From the NCBI GenBank assembly GCA_963921195.1, contig OY992536.1:107472778-107536777 (forward strand): DNA of 64,000 nt. The letters run 5' to 3'. Below are positions 32,001-41,702 of this stretch, in pieces. The notes beneath the pieces are model-generated. The model saw only the letters and a program-made list of their open reading frames with translations. It was not told the DNA's origin and ran no database searches. The position numbers and the translations under genes were made by a program. Each line of letters begins with the position of its first letter. Position 1 is the stretch's first letter. Source of the stretch: Pegoplata infirma. Its lineage: Eukaryota > Arthropoda > Insecta > Diptera > Anthomyiidae.

Positions 32001-32195
32001 AAAACCAGAGGAGTTGTGGGGCTTTTTGTGTATTTTTTCACCTTAACGCCCAACTTTGACCCCGATGAGCGACCCCTAGATCCTATCCGACCTGCCCCAT
32101 TTTTTGGCTCATGTATTTTTTTTACGAACCTCACAAAATAAGCGGTTCTAGCGGGTCGAAATCGGAAACTCGTGCACTATCCCACCCCTAATATA
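29006..32195. mobile_element. 3.2 kb foldback element with about 1 kb inverted arms
   Basis: The left arm (29012-30078) begins GGGTGGGATAGTG. The right arm (about 31262-32190) ends CACTATCCCACCCC. The arms match in order through GTGAGGTTCGTAAAAAAA, ATGGGG.ATGTTGGATAGGATC, AAAAAGCCCCACAACTCC and repeated GACCGACCCCCAATATTTTT units. The arms are themselves tandem GGGG/CCCC-repeat units of about 150-290 bp. The centre (30090-31235) holds a decayed gene. It interrupts the PBS-like array, which resumes at 32200. All short open frames in the arms are repeat artefacts. Confidence 0.75.
30320..30925 (-). pseudogene. Decayed copy of a recurrent transposon-associated protein of unknown function
   Basis: On the minus strand two frames overlap: one reads KENRPRGDFKEFLEIVLLYL and continues GENIPNNYF, PPGSISHARCMAKDIYCIKQ; after a frameshift, KFWFSASKAIEPPNNDLNFF, then LEKRFSHIFGI. 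I recall a family of uncharacterised arthropod and cnidarian proteins with RGDYKELLEL..IFLG, PGA.H.ARWMAK.IY.LK and KAWF.AP....PNNDL..L, often multicopy. The match in order and spacing is good, but no domain function is known to me. An acidic/basic tail may follow (30520-30380). It lies at the heart of the foldback, so it may be its former gene or a captured one. Confidence 0.5.
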
Positions 32196-32985
32196 TATTT
32201 CTGTAAAAACAAACTGAAATTATTCGTGAAAAAATAGTGTGCCCAATTGGCTCCCAGCGTGGGGCATTCTACATGTTACCAGATCACACCCTGCTTATGT
32301 CATATCTCATAAAGAGTTTCATAAAATTCACACAGCATGCTGCAAGTGCTGACACAATTGGCACCTAGCGTGGGGCTTTCAACGTTTTTTTTTTTATATC
32401 ACAGGAGTTTCATAAAATTGAAATAGACGGAGATTTTGGGCGGATTTTACTATTGGCGTCCAACTGGGAGCTAGTCTTCATTTTTCTAGTTTGTTTGATA
32501 TTTCGCGAAGAGTTTTTATTCAAATTTATTGATGTAAACATATTTTTTTTTTTATAAAAATAACAGAAATAAAGGTTATAATTTTCCAGATTAAGTTTAA
32601 GATATGCTCCAATTTGCTTGTAATCGGTGCTAGCTCGGCTAGTGTTGTTTCCGGTAATCGAAACAGTTGGCTCCCAACGTGGGGCGTTCTACATTTTTTC
32701 AGATCACAAGCAGTTTTTGTGAGATTTTGTAAAGGAGTTTTATAAAATTCAAACAGTATACACATATTTTAGGCAGCTAGTGGTGTTCCCGGTGATCAAC
32801 ACATTTGGCTCCCAACGTAGGGCTTTCAAAAATTTTTTTTTTAGATCACAGTCAGTTTTTGTGAGATCTTGTAAGGGAGTTTCATAAAATTGAAATAGTG
32901 TGGCGAGAACTTTTGGGCGGCTAGTGCTGTTCCCAGTGATCAACATAATTGGCTCCCAACGTGAGGCATCCTACATCATAGGCCA
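32196..32985. repeat. PBS-like array, right part
   Basis: It continues the array beyond the foldback with cores near 32247, 32357, 32451 (TTGGCGTCCAACTGGG), 32667 (TTGGCTCCCAACGTGGGGC), 32806 and 32949. The intervening GCGGATTTTACTATTGGCG and TTGTAAAGGAGTTTTATAAA modules are the same as in the left part. Short open frames are repeats of the same module. Confidence 0.65.
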
Positions 32986-33345
32986 AGCGTATGATTAAAA
33001 GACAGAATACGAATGAAACACTTAATCATCACCTTTCTACAATCTCCGAGTATGGTATAGCGAATATGGTCGATTTTAATGCCCGCAAAATCCAATATTG
33101 TGTGTTGACCCACAGCCGATCTGTTTAATCAACGTCTTCTGTATTAATGGGCATAACAATTTAGTGTGATGTCCGTTAGAATAATTACGTTTTTCAAGTG
33201 TCGAGTGGAAGAAGTTGTTAACCTTATTCGAACTCCATACTATTTATACAACCTATAACCGACCGATGATATAATACAACTCCCATACAAGGGAAGGAGC
33301 TTTAAAGAGTTATTGCATAATGAAATAACTTCATTTGGGAGTTAT
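32986..33345 (+). pseudogene. Fragment of Jockey/CR1-type reverse transcriptase
   Basis: It aligns with 60050-60780: GGCCAAGC, then NETLNHHLSTISEYGIANMV and NARKIQYCVLTHS, then GTGTGATGTCCGTTAGAA and TTTTTCAAGTGTCGA, ending at CTATTTATACAACCTATAACCGAC. This is the region just after the FADD box (palm to thumb). It is broken by frameshifts and truncated at both ends. Confidence 0.65.
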
Positions 33346-33376
33346 TTCAAAATGAAGTTCAAAAATAATAATTTTT

Positions 33377-35323
33377 ATACCCTACACCACTCTGTGGTAC
33401 AGGGTATAATTAGTTTGTGCTGATGTTTGTAACTACCCGAAATATTGGTCCTAGACCTACCTTCAAGTATACCGATCGACTCAGAATTACTTTTTGAGTC
33501 GATTTAGCGATGTCCGTCCGTCCGTCTGTCCATCTATCGGTTTAAGCACGATACAGGTCGCAATTTTTAATCAATTGACTTTGATTTGAAATTTAAGCAT
33601 ATTTGAAACTTAAGCATATTTTGGCCCAAGGACGAAGCCTATTGAAATTGGAGAAAATCGGTCCATGTTAAGACATAGCCCCCATACAAACGCCCCCTTT
33701 GGATTCAGCTTAAATGACTCAAATAACAGTATTATAATAGATATCGCTTTGAAATTTAGCAGGTAATCAAATTTTTATACAAGAATCACCATTTCAAATT
33801 TCAAAGGAGTCGGGTCAGTCCTTCTGGTAGTCCCCATACAAACCACCCTCCCGATATTCACATAATTCCCTCAAAATTCATAAAAATGGAAATATTTGAT
33901 AAAAATTTTATTTTTAGGTTTTAAACGTGTACTTAAGTAACCTTATCAAATCGGAATATAACTGGATCATTTTTGGACTTAGTTCCCCATAAAAAAATTT
34001 TGGACCGGGTAATTCCAAAAATTTTCGCCCCACTGTTCGGAAACATGCCTTTGGACGCCACTGAGAATTTGGCTCGCATATATCCACGTTTATATGAGAT
34101 ATGTTGCATTTTTGGATTTTAAAAATTTGCTGTAGTTTTCAAATTATCGCGGGTCAAAGTTCGACTTTTTTACCAAAAGTCAGAAAAATACATGACGTTT
34201 AACGTGCTCTAACTTTTTAACTAGTAATCCGATTATCACAAGTAATGGCTCATATGAAAGCTTAATTCTTCTTCTTTTAGGAAATATTTTCAAAAGCATA
34301 CGGTTTTTTTTAGAAGTGTTGCAAAAATTCAAAAACATTTTTTTCTTGCGAATATTTAAAAAAACACATCTTCGATTTTTTTAAAAAAAAGTTTGGTGAT
34401 AAACAATACTGTTTTGTACAACATATCCAAAATTCAGAGTGGGATCCCAATGGGATCAAAAAATATTCTGGTTTTAGTACGAAGTTTTTAAATTTTACCT
34501 TAGAAAATTAAAATTTTATGTTTCTTCAATATAAAAATTTAAATTTTCAAAGAAAATTATACTATTAAAATTTTGAAAAACATTCAAAACATTAGAAATT
34601 TAAATTTTCTAAGGGAAAAATATGAGAACATCGTACTTAAAACAGAATATTTTTTGATCCCATGGAGATCCCACTCTGAATTTTGAATATGTCATACAAA
34701 ACATTGTTATTTTTCACCAGAATTTTAAAAAAAAAAATCGAAGATGTGTTTTTTTAAATATTTGAAAAGAAAAAATGTTTTTGCATTTTTGCATCATTTC
34801 TGTAAAAAAAACTGTGTTATTTTAAAAATATTTTCTAAAAGAAGAACCCCAGCTTTCACATGAGCCTAAATTTGTGAAAATCGGGTCATTGGTTAAGAAG
34901 TTACAGCTCTTTAAACGTGATGTATTTTTCTTACTTTTGCTTAAAAAGTCAATCTTTGACCCGCCATAATTCGTTAAATACACCAAATGTAAAAAAACGA
35001 TATATGGTACATATATCATATTTATAAGGGCTATCTATGTGTCAATGTTCAAATTAATCTGAGACACCATTTCCAAAAATGACTAAAATTTGAGCTAAAT
35101 TTTCTGGAATGTCCCGACCGATATTCAGTTAAATCGGTCAATTGACAAAAAATAAACCAATTCCACTAAAATTTGACCTGTGTGTGTTTTCTACACTAAA
35201 TAAGGATCTAACAACGACAGATCCAATCGGTCCATGTTTTGGACTTGGGATCCATTTTCCGGGAAACACTGGTATAGGGTATCATATGGTCGGTCGTGAC
35301 CGACTATAGCTTTCTTACTTGTT
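33377..35323 (+). mobile_element. Helentron-associated element, subfamily 2 (CCTACACCACTC stem)
   Basis: It starts TTTTATACCCTACACCAC with the snap-back GGTACAGGGTATAATTAG, then CGATTTAGCGATGTCCGTCC, and ends GGTATAGGGTATCATATGG, hairpin GGTCGGtcgtgaCCGACTATAGC and CTTACTTGTTT. The interior includes an inverted pair of about 250 bp: 34330-34560 (ACATCTTCGATTTTTTT..GGGATCCCA) against 34590-34760 (..TGGGATC..AAAAATCGAAGATGTG). There is no Rep/helicase gene. A short frame at 34822-35019 is not credible. Confidence 0.7.
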
Positions 35324-36478
35324 TAGAAGTTGGTTTAGTTCTTTAGGGGAAACTTTTTTCCGTAATCCGATTTTGCCAATTTACATGTTCATGCCAAACT
35401 TCGGAGGCCTAGTTCGGATTGTAGTCTGCTTTCCACAGTCGGACAAGCATATGAACATCGCTAGAATGTCTTAAGTAGATTCGATCAAGGACCAATAATA
35501 TATAGACTGATATTTCTATGCATTATATACGGAATGATAAAGTAAGTATACCACCATTTTGTGGTTGGAAGGTAAACGAAGCATTTCTAATCAAAGGGGA
35601 AGAACCCATAACCAATTTTTCATCCCACAATAATTTTTTCTGGAATATTGTAATACAAATTATACTGAAGGGTTAAAGCATTAAACAAAATATATGTTTA
35701 CCGTTAATATTTTTTATTTTTTTTTTTGTTACCAAACAAACACTTTGTAAGTACCTACATTTATACATATTTTCATTCAATAGGAAGTGATTTTTTAATT
35801 TTTTTTCATAAATTCAATATTTGATTTATAAACGTGATGATAACATTAACCAACCATTTATCCATCCTACTGCCATCGATGTAATTTAAACTTTGATCTG
35901 TTAATTAGTGTACAAAGGGAAACATTTCCTTATCAAAAAAAATATCTTTTAACCCACATAATCAAAGTTATTCAATAAATCTCTCGTAAAGAATTTGTTC
36001 CTGCAAAACTTGTTTCTTAAATGCATTAAAAAAAAAATAATCATTATTGCATAACTTGTGGCAAATTACATTACAGATGACACATAACAACAAGGTGTTT
36101 CTTTGGATGCATAAATATTTATCCACTTACAAACTATTCATTCGTAACTTCTTTTTTATTTTTTGTGATATTGCAACCGGTATCGTTAGGTAGCATCTGC
36201 CTCAAAGGCTATTTTTTTTTTTTTTTGCATGAAAGCTTCCACAGTAAAAGTAGTTTTATATGATTTTAGTTATGTAAAATTGAAAATTATGAGTTAGATT
36301 TTGGAAAATTTTGTTAAAAGCATTCATAAATAATTTAAGTGTTTTGTATATTTTGTAATTCCTAACAAACTTATTTTTGGAATGAATTTATGCATGAAGT
36401 ACAGACCGAAACTAAAGAATATTGGAATATGAGGCTTGAAAAACATTTGAAGATCTCTGTGGCATGTGAGCTACATAG
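35324..36478. other. Helentron subfamily 3 fragment followed by AT-rich DNA
   Basis: Bases 35330-35600 carry TTGGTTTAGTTCTTTAGGGG, ATGCCAAACTTCGGAGGCC, ACATCGCTAGAATGTCTTAAG and a GTATACC.CC.TTTTGTGGTTGG stem piece, related to 40305-40560 and 48060-48270. From 35600 to 36470 I see only AT-rich sequence without recognisable genes or element ends. Confidence 0.5.
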
Positions 36479-36479
36479 G

Positions 36480-36925
36480 TTAGGTTAGTTTGGATGGGTT
36501 TCTGCCGTTTGGCTAAATTCACTCGGAGGCCATACTTCACCACAACTACTTCAATAGTCCCTATCACAAATTTCCATATGCGTCCTGCCAGTACATACAG
36601 TATCCTGTCAGTACTCCCACTAATAGACTAACCATCTGTTTGCCAAAAGTTTTTGTCCACTTAGGATTTGGCAGTGTCTACAGGGTCCAGGATATCCTGC
36701 ACGTAGTCAGTGATATCAACCAAAACTTCATTCTATTCTCTGATATCCTATCAATTTCGTTCATCAATTCTACTAAGTAGTCAGTGATATCAACCAAAAC
36801 TTCATTCTATTCTCTGATATCCTATCAATTTCGTTCATCAATTCTACTACTTAGCAACCGAGATGTCAGGTTCCACCCGTTCCCCTACCGACTCACATCG
36901 GAAGTATTCCAAACGTTAAAACAAT
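36480..36925 (-). pseudogene. Non-LTR fragment, family B (RNase H end to 3' UTR)
   Basis: The minus strand matches 46960-47330 in order: GAACCTGACATCTCGGTTGC, GATGAACGAAATTGATAGG, GAGAATAGAATGAA, CAGGATATC, CTAAGTGGACAAAAAC, CTATTAGTGGGAGTACTGAC and GGAAATTTGTGATA. It ends at 36480 in CCAAACTAACCTAACCTATG, like the CCTAACCTA tails of the other copies. No open frame. It contains a recent 74-bp tandem duplication (36703-36850). Confidence 0.65.
36703..36850. repeat. Perfect 74-bp tandem duplication
   Basis: GTAGTCAGTGATATCAACCA begins at 36703 and again at 36777. The two copies are identical for at least 70 bases, so this duplication is recent relative to the decay of its host fragment. Confidence 0.9.
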
Positions 36926-37180
36926 GTCGACCTTCGGAAAAAATTCCGATAACTTCCGAACTAAGAGGAATATCATCCGTATTCATATGGATATCGTAGG
37001 TCCATGTCTTCACATAAATACAATTGTTTTTGAAATAATTCTTGAGTTAAAAATTAATTGGATAAATGACAACTAATTCAGTGAACACATTTCTATCGAA
37101 CACTTTCTTTCGAAATATGGCAGATAGGAAGTTTTGAATATATTTTATTTTAAGTTTCAGGCAAATCGGTTCATTTTGGC
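36926..37180. repeat. Fragment related to the interior of the 38449 hAT-like element
   Basis: CGTATTCATATGGATATCGTAGG and TCTTCACATAAATAC match 38972-39012, and AAGTTTCAGGCAAATCGGTTCAT matches 39255. Two separate copies of one repeat lie on either side of the family A remnant. Confidence 0.5.
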
Positions 37181-37199
37181 TGCTGTTGTAAGTGGCTGC

Positions 37200-40100
37200 T
37201 GACCTTTTACGTCAGCACCCGTAGACTTTGAGGTGCATTGTGATATGTAGACTCTGAGGTCCATTGTGATAACCCTGCCGGTTAACCAATTTGAGATTCT
37301 TATGAAAATCCTAAGATATTGAATTTTGACATCTGACAAATCATAAAGATCGTGCAGCTCCCTAGATCTCAGTGCAGCAAGTTTCTGAACAGAAAGTGCC
37401 GGGCAATGGCAGATAGAGTGATGATAGTTTCCAATTCCTCTTCATCAATGAAACTTCGGCAAATAACAGTGTCTGGTTATTACTGCAACCTCTGTGGAAA
37501 TCTCTCCTCTTGGAAGCAATATCAACTCACTTGTGCGCTTCTTATTAAGAGACGGCCAAATCTTACGTGTAGTCTTACACGTCCATTCATGTGCCCACCT
37601 CTGATTAGTCTATGTCACGGAACAAGCTGATTCATTTCTGTTGGAACCTGTAAGGTAGTTCCTAGTTTTGCAAGCTCATCGGCTTTGCAATTCCCTGGAA
37701 TATGTCAATGCCTTGAGACCCATATGAGTCATATGTCAAACTGCTTGGACATCTCATTTAAAGTCGTGTGGCAGTTAAGGGCAGATCTTGTTTTCAGAAA
37801 CATTGACTCCCAGGAATTGACAGCGGCTTGACTTTTAGAATAGATGTTGACAAGACATTGCAACTCAACGAGTTAGCCACCCCCTTTACTGCTAGTATCT
37901 CTACCTGATAAACACTGCAATTATCTGGAAATCTTCGAGCCAGGCTCAACCCAAGCTCTTCCGAATATATTCCAAAGCCCTCTTGTTCGTGTAGCTTCAA
38001 TCCATCTGTGTAAAAATTTATTGAGGCTCCACTAACCGGAATACCCCTCATCCAAGACTCCCTGGATGATATCATATAAGTAGTAGTAAAGTGGAGCTCA
38101 AAATGGCTCATAGAGGAAGCGAAGTCCATAATTTGTGGTGTTGTTATCTCTTTTAAGATCGCGCTATGGCAATAATTGCTACTCTTCCATTGCAGTGTTT
38201 TATCTAGTCGAATTGCCTTCGTGCTAAAGACACAGTTGCCCTTTGTCTCTGAAGCAGGCCACCAGACAATAACTTCATGCAGCGAACTTGGACGCACCAC
38301 TGCTGTATATATCCAATGAATGACTTTTGGGCTAAGACCCCCATCGTTTTGGCCCTTTTATAGGAATATAAAGAAATCGAAGCTTTTCTCACCCGTTCTT
38401 CACTAATACGCCTGAAATTCAAATTCCTATCTACAAATACTTCAAGACCAGGGATGTTAAAGTTGGTACAATTGTACTTTTTTTGGTACATTTTAACCTT
38501 CAAAAGTACCGTGGTACTACCGCGACTCATTTGGTACAATTTTAAAATTTCCAATTTCTTTATAACTCATCGAAATATCGGTAAAAGCTTTGTTCTTTAC
38601 TCAAAACTGACTGATGGACTGATTTACACCATAAATGAGACTCTTTTTTAATTTTTACCCCTTGTTTTAAAACAGTTTAAAGTAGTCTTCAAATGAAATT
38701 TTTCTATAATTTTTTACAAAAACTTCTTCTTTTATTTTTAGAAGAATTCTCCGATCTTGATACATTTTTCGTGTTTACATACTCACAAGGGAAGTTTCTC
38801 AACCCTTATGAACCGATTTGCTTGAAACTTAAATATATATAAATGAGACGATTTTAGCGTTGGGGTGTTTCGGCTTATCGGCCATATCGGTGTTAAAAAA
38901 AAACTCCCGAACTAACAGAAATATTGTCTAGTGCAAAAATACGTGTATACTTTAATTTAATAGAGATTGTTTCGTATTCATGTGGATTTCGTAGGTCTAT
39001 GTCTTCACATAAATATCCACCAAAATTTACACATTTTCATGAAAAAATAATTATCGAATTTTTTTACCACCGTTGGATAGGTAGTAAAAACCCATTCTTC
39101 TCATAAGAAAACATCATGTAGTTTCTTAAAAAGAAATGGCCGAAAAATCCAAAAAAAATATCTTTTGGGCATTTTTTATCAATTTTTTGAACCCCAATAT
39201 GGCCTATAAGCCGAGACGCCACATCCTAAGAATATTTTCTTTTATATATTTTTTAAGTTTCATGCAAATCGATTCATAGGTTTTAGATACTTCACTTGTC
39301 AGATACATTTTTTCTGTCGAAAAATTCTAGAATTTTTTGAATTTTTTCTATAGAGAAAGTATCGGACAATGAGACATTTTTCTACAGAATAGATTTCAAG
39401 AATTTGTTCAAAAACGCCCCTGAAAAATGTTTTTTAATTTGTTTGCATTTGAGGGGGGGGGGGGGGGGGTTATACATGATTACTTTTAGTTAAGTTTTTA
39501 TTACTTAAAAAAAATGGTACCGTGAGGGTCCAAAAAGTACAATTTTTTTGAAAGTTAGTACAAAATTGAAAACCCCATTTAACATCCCTGTTCAAGACAC
39601 TTGCATCTATCTGAGAAGGCGATTTCAATGTCGTCCAGAAAAATAGGATCAAAAGCAGGAATCTTATTTTTCCTTGTAAACAAGACAAGCTCTGTTTTAC
39701 TTGGATTAACTCCCAGATCATAGTCTCTTGCCCAAGAGACACATCTTTCAGAGAACCCTGAAGAATGTCCCTCAATGTTTACCGCTATCGCGACAACATG
39801 TCAATTTAGTGCTTTTAGAGAGAGCAGCATTAAATTCAGTGGCAGGTTCCAAAAAAGCGACGAAAGAACACCTCCTTGTGGTTTGTCCCTATTGACAAAT
39901 CGAGATATGACAGGCGCTTCCAATTCAGACGTTATACGTCTATTAGCAAGTAGATTTTCTACAGTTAAAATTATCTTCACTCCCAGACCAGACAATGCCA
40001 CAATTATCCAGTCTGGGATGACATTATCAAAAGCCTTCTCTATATCAAGAAAGGCAGCCATAATGTAGTCCTTTACCGAAAGCGAACTCTTTATGGTACC

Positions 40101-40255
40101 AACGAGCTGTTTCCGTCGATATACTCTTGCCGTATGCATGTTTACTAGTCGAAACAACCTCGGTATAATCACTATCTTAAACAAAAAAGAAGACAGACTA
40201 GTTGGTCTGAAATCCTTCGGAACGGTTTGGGAATTTTGCAAAGCTTTCGGGATAA
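37200..40255 (-). pseudogene. Non-LTR ORF2, family A: RT, RNase H, zinc finger, split by a hAT-like insertion
   Basis: Descending from 40255 the minus strand reads KDFRPTSLSSFLFK, AAFLDIEKAFDNV (first catalytic Asp) and DKPQGGVLSSLFWNL. The YADD box is degraded to AIAVN-like text at about 39777-39793, so the enzyme is dead. Then comes SWARDYDLGVNPSKTELVLF up to DRCKCLE at 39592. After the insertion it continues EVFVDRNLNFRRISEERVRK (38440), WIYTAVVRPS, INFYTDG (RNase H), CSVYQVEILAV, and GNCKADELAKLG (about 37690), with frameshifts. The end is a damaged zinc finger near 37470 (ICRSFIDEEELETI). Gene order and motifs put it in the I/R1/LOA group, as with families B and C. Confidence 0.8.
38449..39590. 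mobile_element. hAT-like MITE, 8-bp duplication TTCAAGAC, CAGGGATGTTAAA ends
   Basis: The target duplication TTCAAGAC (38441-38448, 39591-39598) fits the hAT consensus nTnnnnAn. The 13-bp perfect inverted ends are CAGGGATGTTAAA. Internal ends share GGTACAATTGTACTTTTTTTGG / TTTTTGTACTAAC-type sequence. It contains a few degenerate 35-bp satellite units (39330-39400) and a G run of 18 (39452-39469). At 1142 bp it has no transposase. It sits inside the family A retrotransposon, in opposite-strand coding sequence, and excision restores the codons for CKCLE-VFVDR. Confidence 0.9.
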
Positions 40256-41580
40256 AAAAAATGTTTCATTTGGTTAACAAAAAAAATAAAAACACAATTG
40301 TGGTTTTCAGAGGTTGGTTTAGTTCTTCAAGGGGAACTTTTTTCCGCAGGTACGATTTTGCGCATTCACGAACTTAACCTGCGTAGGACCATAAGACATA
40401 GTCGTACCAAACTTCAGAAGGCTAGCTCTTTTATTTTGGACTGTATTGTACCTTCCACAGACAGACGGACATCGTTAGAATATCTTAGAATTGATCACTG
40501 ATCAATAAAATATATACTTGTTTGGGTCCTAGGCTGATATTTCGATGCTTTACACACTCAAACTAAAATTAATTAAAAATTGAAAACTTAACTAAATTTT
40601 GAGAAATAACGGGAATTATTTGGCTCCAAAGATTTTTTTATTCTTTCTATTTCATATTTTTCCCAAAAATTTAATTGTATGCCAATTTTAACTAGAAATT
40701 GGGAAAAATTTTAGTAAACACATTTGAGGACTAGATTTGATCTAGACCCTATTGGTTTCGGAACCCATGGGTCCAGACCCTGTTGAATCGAGTTCCGGTA
40801 GATGCCGCTGGGGTGAAGTTTTTAACAAAATTTCATGTTTCGTCATGATAACATTGTAATTGAATGCATAGGTGGTGCTGGGGTGAAGCTACTTAGGTAT
40901 TCTAGATTAGTAACATCGTGCACTTGAGATAGTTTGTAACAAAAAAAGTTCAATTACTGTGACGCAGAAAATTTTTAATACATTTTATATTAAATTTTTT
41001 ATTTTGCTTTTCAAAAATGGAATACTTTACCGAAAGAAAACTGCAAAAGTATAAACCTGTTGTTTTTTTAAGCATTTCAAACATAATACATAAAAATTAT
41101 ATCATGGTTTCAAATTAAATTGTAATATGTCGATGATTTGAAGCGTAAATGTGTTAAATACACAACTGAAACAAATAAAAAGTATATAAAAGTAATTTTT
41201 AATAAGGGTAATAGATAGTTAAAATTGTATTAATGGTAATTATGCCTAAATATTTTAAGTACTATAAGTAGAAAAAAATTCCCTAGGGGGGATCAGCAAC
41301 ATAAACACACTTAAAAAAAGCTTAAACAATAAAAAAACGCATCATATTCATTAGGAGGGTTCATGATCTCGAGCTCTTGAGTGTGGTAAATGGGAAAATT
41401 GTCAAACGTCAAATAATCTAACCACACGCAAGAAAATCGTGAGTAAGCGGTTGACAGAATTCCATTTTTAAGTTTTTTTTTTGCATATTATATAAAAAAA
41501 GTAATATCTTAGAAAGTTTTTGCCATTTTCTTTTTAAAGTTTGCGTAATAATGTAAAAAAAATAAAAACAAGAATACTAC
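40256..41580. other. Helentron subfamily 3 fragment and unassigned AT-rich DNA
   Basis: Bases 40305-40560 repeat the module of 35330-35540 (GGTTGGTTTAGTTCTTCAAGG, CGTTAGAATATCTTAGAATTG, GATATTTCGATGCTTTACACA). From 40560 to 41580 I recognise nothing: AT-rich, with a GGTGCTGGGGTGAAG motif repeated at 40807 and 40875. Confidence 0.5.
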
Positions 41581-41702
41581 CAAGTTCTCGGATGACCCGC
41601 CAGCACAACATCTGCGAACTATCATCGAGGTTTCTACGACCAAACCTCGATTAGAGTCAGTGCTTCCCCACAATGTATGGCGACCATTGGCATCTCTCCC
41701 TA

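Noticed and set aside
26846..32985. Intact gypsy-type LTR retrotransposon or endogenous retrovirus
   Set aside because: Only PBS-like cores and short flanks are present; no gag, pol or env text was found on either strand.
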